From positions 1-47,285 of the forward strand of contig JADHUC010000043.1 in NCBI GenBank assembly GCA_016784735.1: a DNA stretch of 47,285 bases, in the 5' to 3' direction. Below, in pieces: positions 1-9,588 of the stretch (position 1 is its first letter; the number at the start of each line of letters is the position of its first letter). The notes below the pieces were generated by a model that saw nothing but the letters and a program-made list of their open reading frames with translations, was not told the DNA's origin and made no database searches. This DNA comes from Pirellulaceae bacterium. Lineage in GTDB: Bacteria; Planctomycetota; Planctomycetia; Pirellulales; Pirellulaceae. The position numbers and the translations under genes are program-made.

Positions 1-3000
1 AACCTCACCGCCGATCTCGTCCAAACCGTCAACAGCGGCGACATAACGCTGAAGTCGGGCGCCGACATGGCCATCGATCGTGTCGAGACGGCCACGCATC
101 AGGGCCAGCGCAAGACGTCCGGTACGATTCTGTTGGACGCCTTCGGCCAGCTCAGGGAATCGTCTCCCGCGGACAGCGCGGTAGACGTTCTCGGTCACAC
201 AGTCACGCTGAAGGACCGCGATGGTTCCATCAGCGGCCTAAAGGTTCAGACCCCCGCTTCAGCCAACCAGAGTACCGGCGAAACCGATATGCACACCGTC
301 GTCGTGCCGTCGACGGTCGACGGCGACTACGTGTTGATGGCGCCGACGGCCGGTGCGAGCAATGTGGACCTGCACGTCGCTGGCGCCCTGAATGTGGTTT
401 CGCTGGGCACCTCCGCCGGGCAGACCGTGGCACTTTCGTCCGATGGCGACATGGTCGTGGCGGCGGACCTGAACGTCGGCAGCGCCGGCACCATCGACTT
501 GGACGCCGGCGGCCACCTGAGCGTGGCTGGTCGCCTGACCGCGGGGACGCTGAACATCGGTGCTTTCGGCGAACTGGCGCTGACAGACCTGGACGTGGGT
601 ACCATCCGCTTCGACGTGACCGGCGGCGGTCTGACTATCACGAATGCTTCCTCGTTGGTCGTCGGCGCCGGCAGCGTGGACGGCGGTCTGCGGATCACCA
701 GCGACGGCAAAATCACGTTCAATGACAACGTGACGGCCTCCGGCGACGTAACGGTCACGGCTGATGGCGCGATCGCAATCAACGGTGGCAAACTGCTCGA
801 TGCGGGCGGGGGCGACGTGACGCTGATCGCCACCGGTGGCATTTCCGGCCTGGTCGATGCGGCCGAACTGAACTTGCAGGCGGCGGGCGTCGTTAGTGTA
901 CGCGACCCCAACAATGTAACTGTAAACGGTTTCGTCCAGAACACCGCCGGCAGCAGCGTTACCGTGACCGCTGGCGGCGGCATCACGCTGGCCACAAACG
1001 TTTCCAGCGGTGACGGTAACGTGACCCTGGATGCCGACGGCGGCACGCTCGCCATGAACACTAGGACCGTGATCGACGCAGGAGCGGGCCGTGTGACCCT
1101 GGAAGCTTCGGACAACGTGTTGCTGGCTCACGTGGCGTCATCCGGCACGGGGTCCATTGGTGTCACTAGCCAAACTGGCTCGATCACCGGGCCGCTGACG
1201 GGCACTGCGCTGGCGATCCCAACAGGGACCGTTCAGCTTTCGGCAGCCGCCGGCATCGGCCAAGGCGATGGTCTGACCATGGAAGCGGCTCGCCTGGATG
1301 TCGAAAACACAACTAGCGGAACGATCCGAATTAGCGAAGCCGATGGGCTGATCATCCAGTCGCTTCAACAGGGCGCGGATGGCTCAGTGTCCGTCACAGC
1401 CAGCGGCGGCGAACTGACCGTCGCCGGCAGCGGCATCACCAGCGCCGGCGGCAGCGTCACCTTGCACGATGCGGCGACGGAATGTGAGATCAACGTGGAC
1501 GCTCCCATCATCACCGGCGGCGGTGATGTACGGCTCGTCTCGGACTACGGCAATATCGTCTTCTCCGCACACGTAGACGCGGGTGCGGGGGACATCGACG
1601 TGACGGCTTCCGCCGGCGACATCCGCACTACACGCACCGGTTGGACCGTTGGCGATCCGGTCACGCCCGATCTGACAAGCGGGGGTACCATGCGTCTGAT
1701 CGCTCACGGCGTGATCGGCGAGGGCGCGGCAGATGAGCGGATTAGCACGAAGTCGCTGGTGGTTGATGCCGGCCAACTGAGCGCACAAAGCCTGAGTGGA
1801 CAACCGCTGCACATCATCACCACTGGGCATACCCGCCTGGGCGAAAGCGGCACGAAACGGCCCATCCTGACAGGCGGCGCCAAACTGGTCAGCCTGGGAA
1901 CCATGCACATCGCCGAACACGTGAGCGGTGGAGGCGAGGACATCCACCTGCTTGCCCACGACCTGGAAGTCTCCCATCCACTTCACAGTCCGGGAGGCAA
2001 GCTGACCATTTCGCCACTGCTGAACCATGGCGTCATCGCGCTTGGTGACCGTTCGGCCGACGTCTCCGGAATGCACCTTGCTCAGAGCGAACTGAACCAT
2101 CTGGCCGAAGGTTTTCACACGGTCACCATCGGAGGGAATGATGGCGCGTACAAGATTCACATCGGCGACGCCGACAACTCGGCCAGCAAAGTCCACTTCA
2201 GCGATCCGTTGGTACTCCGCAATACGAAATGGGGCGGGCATATCGACATCCATGGTTGGCTTTTCGGGACTGACAATGCGTCGTTCAGAGTACACGGTTC
2301 GGGCAACACGACGGTGTTGCACGACGCGACGATCGACAAACCCGGTGAAATCGTGTTGGACGACGCCGTGCAAATCGACGGTACTGTGACCGTCAACTCG
2401 CGGAACGACCGCATCGACTTCCTGGGCATTTTGGACGGCGACGGCACAGACGGCGACGACACGTTGACGCTAGACGCGGCGGCCAACATCACCTTTGCAG
2501 AGACGATCGGCGGCACAGATCCGCTGGAATCGTTGACGATCACAGCCGCGGACGTAGTGACCTTCAGCCAGCCACTGGTCGTCAGCGGCGATGTAATCAT
2601 CACGGCCGGCACGGTGATCTTCGAGGCCGGGGTGAGCGTGACCGACGGCGGCAATCTGACCATCACGGCCGACACGATTCAGGTCGATGTCGGCATCGCC
2701 GTGGCTGGCGACATCACGTTCGTCGCGGATGAAATCGACTTGCTCGGCGGAGTCGGCACGGTAGAAAGCACGGGCGGAGGTTCATTGGCGATCCGCACTC
2801 GAACCGAGCACGCGACCATCGCCACGGCATTGGGCGAGGTCGATGGCAGGTTAGACCTTTCGGCCGCGGATCTGGCCGCGTTCACGGACGGCGGTTTCAG
2901 CCGAATCGAAATCGGTCTGAAGGATGGCGACCATGCAGCGGAATCAGCCGGCCCAGTACTCCTCGGCGGCCACAACGCCACGGTCTTCCTAGACCCGACC

Positions 3001-4941
3001 TTTGTTTACGCTTCAACCATCACGGTGGCCGACGAAACCGACAGCGGGCATGTGCTGACGGCCGCCGAGACGCTCGAACTGAACGCCGTGGGAACGGTCG
3101 AGATTGCTAATCACATGATCGTAACCGGGGATCTGACGATCTATTCGGCCGATGGTGCGGTGGAGCAAGACGCCGATACGGTGGACGGCCAGGAAGCCGA
3201 AAGCTTGACCGTATCCCGTTTGACCGTTCGTGCTCACGGCGGAGTGCACCTACCTTGGATCGAAGTGGATTCGCTGCACGTGACGAACGTGAGCGAGGGC
3301 GACATTCTGATTACCCAGGTGGCTGGCGGCGGCGACATCACGGTACAGAATCTACAGCAGCAAGCAATCGACCATATCGCTTCACTGACAACCGAGGATG
3401 GAGACATTGTGATTACCGGGCCGGTGAGCGCGGCCGGAGCCGCCGAGGTTGCGCTCACGGCCTCGGGGGCCGACGGTGACATCCGCTTGGAACAGTCAGT
3501 CCAGACGACCGGCGCCGGCCATTTGCGGCTTTCGGCGACAGGCGATGTGGACATCACCGCCGCCGTGACTACGGCGAGCGGACACGTACAGATCAGTGCC
3601 GACGGGAACGTGAATCTCGCCGAAACCGGCAGCGTCAGTTCCGTCGGCGCCGGCATGGGCGTGGTGGAAATCACCGCGGGCGGCAACGTGGTGCTCAGCC
3701 AAATCGAGTCCGATGACACGGCAACGATCACAGCCCAGACCGGTGCCATTACCGACGGTCTCGCCGACGAATCACTCAACATCACCACCTCAGTCGTAAG
3801 CCTCTCCGCAGCCACCGGCATCGGTGCCGCCGGCGACGGAGATATCGACATCGACGTGGATGAAGTATCCGCCGCCATCTCGCAGACTGGCGGCGTCTTC
3901 CTGGACGAAGCCGCCGCAGCGCCGGGCATACACTTGACGGACGATGGCGTGCTGGAAGTCATTGGCAGTGATGCCGACGACTACATTTTGGTGGCGCCCC
4001 TGGGGCGCGATGGCATCCAGGTCGACGCCAAACTTGGCCCCCTGGGTGTGGTTCATCAGACGTTCGCATCGGCCGACGTGGAGCGAGTTGCTGTGTCGTC
4101 CGGCGACGGCAACGACTTCGTCCGGATATCGAGACTTCTCGCCATCCCTGTCGTCCTCAAAGGCGATGCGGGAGACGATTTTCTGCGAGGCACAAACGGC
4201 CCCAACGTGATCCTTGGCGGTCCGGGCAACGATACGCTGGTGGGCGGCTACGGCCACGACGTCTTGAACGGCGGCGAGGGCCAGGACCTGTTGATGGGGT
4301 ACGATGGGACAGACGTGTTAGTAGGCGCCGGCAGCAACCACGTCGACATGCACGATGTCAACGGCGACGGCCACGTGACGCCACTGGACGTACTTTTGCT
4401 GCTGAACAACCTGAACGCAAATGGTTCGCGCAGGTTGGATGAAATTCCAGACGCAACCAGTGTCTCCAATGCCTGCAATCTAAACACGGTCGCTGGCGGC
4501 TGGGACAACCCGACGTCGTGCTTCAACTCCGTGGTCGGTGGGCCTTTCCTAGATGTCAATCTAGACGACATGATTTCTCCATTGGATCTACTGCACCTCA
4601 TCAATCGGTTCAACGCGGAGAAAGCCAGCGGAGAAGGCGAGTCGCCACAGGCTGTCGATCGGTTCGACATCGCCGCCCAAGTTGTGAGCCACCTGACGCC
4701 TCTTCCTACCCTCGCCGAACGGCCGGCAAGTCGAGCAGCAGTCCGCGAAACGCCGGATGCTGAAACGGCCCTGGCCATCGTTCCTTCAGCGGGCCATTTG
4801 CGGGGCGTAGCTGGGTCGATGGAGGGTGGTTGGGACGACCACGTATTCGACGAGCATTCGTTGTTCGAAGCGGCAGGGCCGGATGACGACTTGTTAAGTG
4901 TCTTAGCCGACTATGTTGCCCAGAGAAGCGGCGCTGATTGA
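1..4941 (+). CDS. Giant filamentous-haemagglutinin-like surface protein with RTX and dockerin-type C-terminus (5' end outside window)
   Basis: The reading frame is open from base 1, so the true start lies upstream; 1646 codons are visible and the ATG at 67 is only an internal methionine. Most of the protein is degenerate repeats of the type GGxVTLTAxGDI, alternating Gly/Asp turns and short beta strands, as expected of a right-handed beta-helix adhesin passenger. Near the end, at about 4160-4330, are RTX-like nonapeptides (GDAGDDFLRG, GGPGNDTLVG, GGEGQDLLMG) that would bind calcium. They are followed by two EF-hand-like halves, DVNGDGHVTPLDVLLLLN (about 4350-4415) and DVNLDDMISPLDLLHLIN (about 4550-4610), which together resemble a type I dockerin as often found at the C-terminus of planctomycete surface proteins. 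A short acidic tail follows. The role in attachment or cell-surface assembly is inferred. No autotransporter barrel is present. Confidence 0.85.
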   Translation, partial: NLTADLVQTVNSGDITLKSGADMAIDRVETATHQGQRKTSGTILLDAFGQLRESSPADSAVDVLGHTVTLKDRDGSISGLKVQTPASANQSTGETDMHTVVVPSTVDGDYVLMAPTAGASNVDLHVAGALNVVSLGTSAGQTVALSSDGDMVVAADLNVGSAGTIDLDAGGHLSVAGRLTAGTLNIGAFGELALTDLDVGTIRFDVTGGGLTITNASSLVVGAGSVDGGLRITSDGKITFNDNVTASGDVTVTADGAIAINGGKLLDAGGGDVTLIATGGISGLVDAAELNLQAAGVVSVRDPNNVTVNGFVQNTAGSSVTVTAGGGITLATNVSSGDGNVTLDADGGTLAMNTRTVIDAGAGRVTLEASDNVLLAHVASSGTGSIGVTSQTGSITGPLTGTALAIPTGTVQLSAAAGIGQGDGLTMEAARLDVENTTSGTIRISEADGLIIQSLQQGADGSVSVTASGGELTVAGSGITSAGGSVTLHDAATECEINVDAPIITGGGDVRLVSDYGNIVFSAHVDAGAGDIDVTASAGDIRTTRTGWTVGDPVTPDLTSGGTMRLIAHGVIGEGAADERISTKSLVVDAGQLSAQSLSGQPLHIITTGHTRLGESGTKRPILTGGAKLVSLGTMHIAEHVSGGGEDIHLLAHDLEVSHPLHSPGGKLTISPLLNHGVIALGDRSADVSGMHLAQSELNHLAEGFHTVTIGGNDGAYKIHIGDADNSASKVHFSDPLVLRNTKWGGHIDIHGWLFGTDNASFRVHGSGNTTVLHDATIDKPGEIVLDDAVQIDGTVTVNSRNDRIDFLGILDGDGTDGDDTLTLDAAANITFAETIGGTDPLESLTITAADVVTFSQPLVVSGDVIITAGTVIFEAGVSVTDGGNLTITADTIQVDVGIAVAGDITFVADEIDLLGGVGTVESTGGGSLAIRTRTEHATIATALGEVDGRLDLSAADLAAFTDGGFSRIEIGLKDGDHAAESAGPVLLGGHNATVFLDPTFVYASTITVADETDSGHVLTAAETLELNAVGTVEIANHMIVTGDLTIYSADGAVEQDADTVDGQEAESLTVSRLTVRAHGGVHLPWIEVDSLHVTNVSEGDILITQVAGGGDITVQNLQQQAIDHIASLTTEDGDIVITGPVSAAGAAEVALTASGADGDIRLEQSVQTTGAGHLRLSATGDVDITAAVTTASGHVQISADGNVNLAETGSVSSVGAGMGVVEITAGGNVVLSQIESDDTATITAQTGAITDGLADESLNITTSVVSLSAATGIGAAGDGDIDIDVDEVSAAISQTGGVFLDEAAAAPGIHLTDDGVLEVIGSDADDYILVAPLGRDGIQVDAKLGPLGVVHQTFASADVERVAVSSGDGNDFVRISRLLAIPVVLKGDAGDDFLRGTNGPNVILGGPGNDTLVGGYGHDVLNGGEGQDLLMGYDGTDVLVGAGSNHVDMHDVNGDGHVTPLDVLLLLNNLNANGSRRLDEIPDATSVSNACNLNTVAGGWDNPTSCFNSVVGGPFLDVNLDDMISPLDLLHLINRFNAEKASGEGESPQAVDRFDIAAQVVSHLTPLPTLAERPASRAAVRETPDAETALAIVPSAGHLRGVAGSMEGGWDDHVFDEHSLFEAAGPDDDLLSVLADYVAQRSGAD

Positions 4942-4984
4942 GCACCTCCGCCTGAATCGCGGCGTCGCTTCACCCCACTCTCTT

Positions 4985-5273
4985 CTACGTCGCAAAGTTC
5001 GATGCTCGAAGCCCAACGCTGCGACCGCTACTTGCCCTCGAAACATGCGACACGGCCATCCGGATCCGATCGCTCTGCGTATCAAGGCCATGGACGAGAT
5101 AGCCTTTTTGCTCCCCAAGGCCGATCATGAGTTCGGCGTCCTCGCATCCTACCACCACGACCAGCCCACCGCGGACGCCGCTATCCTTCAGGACGTCCGA
5201 CGCAGTCGTTGCGGCATGAACCTGGCCAGCCATCAGACAAAGAGAAACGACCAAGTGAATTCCGCGTATCATG
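4985..5273 (-). pseudogene. Truncated paralogue of the methyltransferase-like/propeller protein next door
   Basis: A 95-residue frame starts at the ATG ending at 5273, which has GGAGGAG five bases upstream; an in-frame ATG 17 bases further up would overlap that site and is less likely. A signal peptide (MIRGIHLVVSLCLMAGQVHA) is followed by SDVLKDSGVRGGLVVVVGC and YLVHGLDTQSDRIRMAVSHV. These align with AEQILDATDMRGGFVLHLGC and YVVHGMDGDAANVAKARKRI at the front of the neighbouring 5373-8522 gene. The similarity stops after about 75 residues, and the beta-propeller part is absent. The Rossmann glycine motif GCGDG has decayed to GCEDA, so cofactor binding is unlikely. It is probably the remnant of a tandem duplication. 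A short expressed exported peptide cannot be excluded because the ribosome site is intact. Confidence 0.6.
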
Positions 5274-5309
5274 GTTGCTCCTCCGTCCATTGCTTCTCCG
5301 AAGACAGAT

Positions 5310-5365
5310 GTAGGTCAGGCTGTGCCTGACGCAAACCGGATTCCGTCAGGCACAGCCTGACCTAC
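5310..5365. repeat. REP-like double hairpin, possible terminator
   Basis: Two perfectly complementary 22-base arms lie at 5310-5331 and 5344-5365 with a 12-base spacer. Each arm is itself a small palindrome (GTCAGGC / GCCTGAC around TGT). The element lies directly after the stop of the 5373-8522 gene and before the truncated paralogue, so it may end or attenuate transcription of the long minus-strand series. It has the look of an interspersed palindromic repeat rather than a simple intrinsic terminator, because no U-run follows. Confidence 0.75.
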
Positions 5366-5372
5366 CATTCCT

Positions 5373-8300
5373 TCATTTTCCGAAGCAGACAAGCTTACCG
5401 TTTTTCAGGGAGACGAAAAGCCGCTCACTCGCCGCGGCCATGCCGTCGAACACCGGACTGCTTTCGAGTTTCTGTTCCGCAATCTTCTTGCCGTCGTCCG
5501 GTGAAATGATCCAAAGGTATCCGGCCTTGTCACCCGCACGGGCCGCGTAGAGTTCCGCTGCGGGGCCGTCGTCGGGCCAACCACCGACAAACAACGCGTT
5601 GTCGGCCAACAGCATCGCACGGGCCTGGAACGGCACTTTCACCGTCCACTTGTGGTCAACCGGCGTTTTGGGGCGAGTTACCTTTACCGGATAGTCAGTC
5701 GTCGGACTCGTTTTCTTATCCGGCGTAAACGGCTGGTTTGCATCGGCGAAGAGCAGGCAACCGCGACTCGAAGGAGCCGCTCCCGAAGGAACGATGCCGG
5801 GTGACATGAATGTTTGAAGTCCGCATACCGCCCGGTCGTCGAATACCAGAAGCTGCCCGAAAGGGACTTGCAGGTCGTGCTTGATGTACGAAAACGGAAA
5901 GTCGTACACGTCTCCGTAACCGAGGCGCCAGAAGGTCCGATAGAACCAGGTGTCGTCGGTCAATCCGGAGTTTGTCATCAGGTGGCGCCCGAGTCCCTCC
6001 TGTCGATTCAATTCTGTGTCGAATTTGATCTGTTGCAGGTAGATGTACTTTCCGTCGCTCACCAGGACATCCGGGCGCGCGCCGGCCATCGTGAACGTCC
6101 GCGTCGGCGCTTCCTCGTGCGGGACGAAGACCCGCGTGTCGTACATCTTTCTTCCCGTGACCGTGTCGACGCCATAAAGCCAAATCCCGCCGTCTAGATA
6201 GACCGAACGCCCGGCGGCGAAATAGGCGACACCGCCCATCACCAGCACGTTGCCGTGGACCGGCCAGACCGATTCGAGTTGGCTGTCGACCATCGTCCGC
6301 CGATCTTCCGGGGCGGCTCGAAATCTCCACGCAAGTTGGCCGTCCACTGCCGACAGACAATAGACCCATCCGTCGTTCGAGCCGAACAGGAGCGTACCAT
6401 GATGGAGCGTTGGCGGTGTGTCGACGCGACCGCCCGCAGTGAAGGCCCACGATTGCGCGCCCGCCTTTTCGTCCAAGGCTGTTATCCGGCGGTCGTTTAC
6501 CGACGCAACAAAAACTCTGCCGCCGCCGACCACGGGTGCCGTCAGTTTGCCGCCGATCTTTGCGTCCCAGGTTTTCTTCAACGAGACGGGGATCGATGCA
6601 GACGTCGCGCCGCTTCGCAGGATGTCGCCGCGGTACGTCGGCCACTCGTTCGCCATTGTGTCGGCTTTGGTGGAGACGCCGTAGGCGGGGCCTTGCTCCA
6701 ACACAGCGCTCGATTTGCTGGGTGTATTGCCGTGCGGCAGCAACGCCGTGAATCCCCGCAGGATCACGCCCGCATAGCAGCAGCATGCATTGGGCGGCAC
6801 ATAGGTCATGCCGTTGCATGGCATGACACCGTACTGGCAGACGCCCCGCACCCAGTTGTTTCGCGCATGCTGCTGGCCTGTCAGATCGAAGTACTCCATG
6901 CCCCGTTTGTCCGCGATTACGAACCGGTGGGTCGCCTTGTTCCGGTAACACCGCGCGTGGTGACCCGGAGTGAGCAGCCCCGAGATGTCGATCGTGCGTT
7001 TCACCTCGCCGGTCTGCGGGTCGCGTCCGTGGGTGGCGAAAATGCCGGACCAGACGAGACCGTCGGCCAGGAACACATCGGCAGGAGCGTGAAAATCCGG
7101 CGGCGACGGGCACGACCATAGCGGCTGGCCTCGGTCGAGCGACAGCGCCGTCAGCTTGCCGCGATCGCTCGCCAGCACGACGCCGTCCTGCTCGCAAATC
7201 ACAATCGTCGGAGCGAAGAAGGGTGCCCCGAAGATGGACTTCTTTTTCCGCGCGGGCTTCTTGGCGGATTTCCCTTTCGCTGGCTTCTTCGGCGGTGCGG
7301 TCTGTGGATTCGACGAAGCGAGGTCGAATGTCCACGTCTCGTTTCCGGTCCCCGCGTTGACGCAAACGACTTCGGTGCCGCGCTGAAAGACCGCACAATT
7401 GGCTGCCGCGGCGACGGTCATCGGCTGGAACTTCGCGGTGTCCGTCCCACTCTTCTTCCAGAGCACTTGGCCGGTTTCGGCGGAAACGGCCATCAGCAAC
7501 CGCGGGCTCTCGGCGGGCGGAACGCCTCGTCGAGCAGCCTCGTCCGACCGCTCCTGCAGGTCGTTTGTCACCACCAATAGAACATCACCGATCACAAGGA
7601 TTTCGTCAGCGCCACGCGTCTCTTCGAACACGCGAAGCGTCTCGCCACTGGTCGCATCAAGAATCGAAACCGGGGCGTCGAGTTCGAGCGTTGCGAAGAC
7701 CTTTCCGCCGACGGCCACCAACCGCCGCGGAAGTTGTGGTGGCCCGGAGCGGAACGGCCGAAGGTAGTTTGCCCAGGTCGGGATCGGCCGTTTCCAGAGC
7801 AGCACGCCGTTGAAGGCGTCGCGGGCAACGAGTTTCCAATCGGGCGGGAAGTTCATCAGACTCGGTGGCCCCTCGTCGATGATGTAGTAGATTCGTGGCC
7901 CGTCCGAGACAACCGCGCTGATGCTGGCCGTCACATCGTGGTGGCGTGCAACGGCCGGCCCGGCGAGCCACTGTAGCCGTCGAGGCGGGCCGACCAAAGC
8001 GTCCGCCGCCACCGCGTTGCCGTCCGGGCCGTGCATGTAATGCGTCCAATGGTCGATCTCCTTCGGCCGTGGCTTTTCTAAAGGCTGGAGGCTGGAGGCT
8101 GAAGACTGGAGGGAGATCATGGCGCCGCCTGGAGCGAGTACACGATCGATTTCCCTCATCGAGACCTTGCCGAGGTCATCGGCGACCACAAGATTCACCA
8201 AGTTGTCGATGAACGGCAGAACGTCGCCTGAAAAATGCTCCACGGTGGCTTGGGCTTCGAGCCCCGCGTTGGCGATCCGCTTACGGGCCTTGGCAACGTT

Positions 8301-8522
8301 GGCCGCATCGCCGTCCATGCCGTGGACAACGTAACGGTCGTCCGCTGCCAGACACGCGGTGAGCGCTCCGTCACCACACCCAAGGTGCAGCACGAACCCA
8401 CCACGCATGTCGGTGGCGTCGAGAATCTGTTCGGCAAGTTGGGCAGGTTCCACAGCGGCGGCTATTGCAGCGAACTCGAGCACGGCGATCGAGACGCAGA
8501 GCGTTTTTGAAAGTTGTTTCAC
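5373..8522 (-). CDS. Exported methyltransferase-like domain fused to PQQ-type beta-propeller
   Basis: Translation most likely begins at the GTG ending at 8522 (1049 residues), because AAAGGAG lies six bases upstream and a signal peptide follows at once (VKQLSKTLCVSIAVLEFAAI, cleavage near AAAVEP). Residues about 28-135 resemble a class I SAM-dependent methyltransferase fold: GGFVLHLGCGDGALTACL contains the nucleotide loop GCGDG at about 48-52, VVHGMDGD gives the acidic strand-2 end, and VVADDLGKV and REIDRVLAPGGAMISL resemble later motifs. The rest is a PQQ-like propeller with repeats such as GVLLWKRPIPTW, TGNETWTFDL, AGAQSWAFTAGG and DGQLAWRFRA. A Lys/Pro-rich insert lies around 7230-7310. 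No CXXCH haem motif is present. SAM is not expected outside the cytoplasm, so the first domain may bind something else or be non-catalytic. It sits at the end of the long minus-strand series. Confidence 0.75.
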   Translation of the reverse strand: MKQLSKTLCVSIAVLEFAAIAAAVEPAQLAEQILDATDMRGGFVLHLGCGDGALTACLAADDRYVVHGMDGDAANVAKARKRIANAGLEAQATVEHFSGDVLPFIDNLVNLVVADDLGKVSMREIDRVLAPGGAMISLQSSASSLQPLEKPRPKEIDHWTHYMHGPDGNAVAADALVGPPRRLQWLAGPAVARHHDVTASISAVVSDGPRIYYIIDEGPPSLMNFPPDWKLVARDAFNGVLLWKRPIPTWANYLRPFRSGPPQLPRRLVAVGGKVFATLELDAPVSILDATSGETLRVFEETRGADEILVIGDVLLVVTNDLQERSDEAARRGVPPAESPRLLMAVSAETGQVLWKKSGTDTAKFQPMTVAAAANCAVFQRGTEVVCVNAGTGNETWTFDLASSNPQTAPPKKPAKGKSAKKPARKKKSIFGAPFFAPTIVICEQDGVVLASDRGKLTALSLDRGQPLWSCPSPPDFHAPADVFLADGLVWSGIFATHGRDPQTGEVKRTIDISGLLTPGHHARCYRNKATHRFVIADKRGMEYFDLTGQQHARNNWVRGVCQYGVMPCNGMTYVPPNACCCYAGVILRGFTALLPHGNTPSKSSAVLEQGPAYGVSTKADTMANEWPTYRGDILRSGATSASIPVSLKKTWDAKIGGKLTAPVVGGGRVFVASVNDRRITALDEKAGAQSWAFTAGGRVDTPPTLHHGTLLFGSNDGWVYCLSAVDGQLAWRFRAAPEDRRTMVDSQLESVWPVHGNVLVMGGVAYFAAGRSVYLDGGIWLYGVDTVTGRKMYDTRVFVPHEEAPTRTFTMAGARPDVLVSDGKYIYLQQIKFDTELNRQEGLGRHLMTNSGLTDDTWFYRTFWRLGYGDVYDFPFSYIKHDLQVPFGQLLVFDDRAVCGLQTFMSPGIVPSGAAPSSRGCLLFADANQPFTPDKKTSPTTDYPVKVTRPKTPVDHKWTVKVPFQARAMLLADNALFVGGWPDDGPAAELYAARAGDKAGYLWIISPDDGKKIAEQKLESSPVFDGMAAASERLFVSLKNGKLVCFGK

Positions 8523-8605
8523 GTGGTTCTCCTTTCCTTCAGTCGAGCCTCGGCGCCCCGACCGCAACGCCTACCGAACTCAAGACCGTCCGTACCAATA
8601 AGCCG

Positions 8606-9508
8606 TCAGTTCTTCGCCCCAACGGATTCCTGCCGGCACGATTTCAGATATTTGCAGGATTTGGCCATTGCTTCTACCATCTCATCCGGTGCCGGTTCGT
8701 GGTGCATGAAGGGGTTCACCGGATAGCGGAAATTGACCTTCGCCAGTGCGTCCAGCCAGGGCTTGCAGTCGGTCGGACCAATCCCCGGCAATTGCCCAGT
8801 ACCAGGTGCATGCTGCCAAGCGTAGAAGAAGAACAATTGATCCCCACAGATCTTGATCGCTTCTTCGACTGATTCCTTGTTTATCTGGATATGATAAGGA
8901 GCCAGGGCGATACCCAGGCGGGGATGGCGATTCAGGTCGGTAAACGCTTTGAACGAATCCATGTAGTTCAGCAACGATTTTCCGCTGTGGTTTTCGAGCG
9001 CGACATGCGAATCATACTTCTCCGCCAATTCCAGTTCGGGCTTCAGGGCGTTGAGGCGGTGTTTCATGCTTGCCGTCAGGTCGTCCGGATCATTGAAGCC
9101 CCCGCTGCCGTGCACGGCCACTCCGCCGCCGGCCTTGCCGAGCAGTTCCGCGTAGCGCGGGTAACCTCCGCTGTAGACCGAGAAGGAATACAGATCCAGC
9201 TTGTGTTTCGCCAGCAACTGTTTGAGCGCCTCGGGTCCGAGCCTATCGAGTACGTCGTCCAGGTGAGGACAGCCCGCATGGGCCGACCAGATGTCGATGG
9301 CGTCGAAGCCAAGGTCGGCGATCCGTTGGACAGCCTGTTCGATCGGAAGCGAGGCAAACGCGATCGACGAGCAGGACAGCCGCATTTTCCACTGGCTCTG
9401 GTCATCCGCACGAGCACCGCGAATCAAGCCATCGGCCCCCGCCATTCCCACGAAAGCCGCCGAACCGAGCCGAAGAAAATTCCTACGCGAACACTTGTTG
9501 TCGGACAT
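8606..9508 (-). CDS. Tat-exported sugar phosphate isomerase/epimerase-like TIM barrel
   Basis: The start is the ATG ending at 9508, with GAGGAG six bases upstream; the longer frame to 9817 lacks support. The 300-residue product opens with a twin-arginine signal (CSRRNFLRLGSAAFVGMAGA). It continues as an AP-endonuclease-2/xylose-isomerase-like barrel: SSIAFASLPIEQAVQRIADL and GFDAIDIW form the first strand and helix, SHVALENHSG carries the conserved metal-ligand Glu, and LGIALAPYHIQ corresponds to the usual Asp/His strand but reads Ala-Pro-Tyr-His. FMHHEP near the end fits the last strand. The family includes isomerases and epimerases of sugars and inositols; the substrate is unknown. The gaps to the neighbours (80 bases upstream, 83 downstream) suggest co-transcription with the glycosidase-like and symporter genes. 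Confidence 0.75.
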   Translation of the reverse strand: MSDNKCSRRNFLRLGSAAFVGMAGADGLIRGARADDQSQWKMRLSCSSIAFASLPIEQAVQRIADLGFDAIDIWSAHAGCPHLDDVLDRLGPEALKQLLAKHKLDLYSFSVYSGGYPRYAELLGKAGGGVAVHGSGGFNDPDDLTASMKHRLNALKPELELAEKYDSHVALENHSGKSLLNYMDSFKAFTDLNRHPRLGIALAPYHIQINKESVEEAIKICGDQLFFFYAWQHAPGTGQLPGIGPTDCKPWLDALAKVNFRYPVNPFMHHEPAPDEMVEAMAKSCKYLKSCRQESVGAKN

Positions 9509-9588
9509 AGTCAACTCCTCTTGTGAAATAAAGATTGATGCAATTGGCCACCGGATCTCAATCCTCCAATTCCTGGTCTCATTAAGAA

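Noticed and set aside
259..1131. Long antisense frames under the giant surface protein (for example 259-1131, 1384-2373 and 3234-3962 on the minus strand)
   Set aside because: They mirror the repetitive GC-rich sense codons, have odd composition (Ala/Ser/Pro- or His/Asp/Gly-rich), no ribosome sites and no recognisable domains.
67..4000. DNA direct repeats in the giant surface gene as a mobile or CRISPR-like array
   Set aside because: The similarity is at the protein-repeat level (GGxVTLTAxGDI) with irregular spacing and diverged bases.
5716..7398. A 560-codon minus-strand frame inside the propeller fusion gene
   Set aside because: It is Arg-rich shadow coding in another frame of a gene with clear domains and a clear start.
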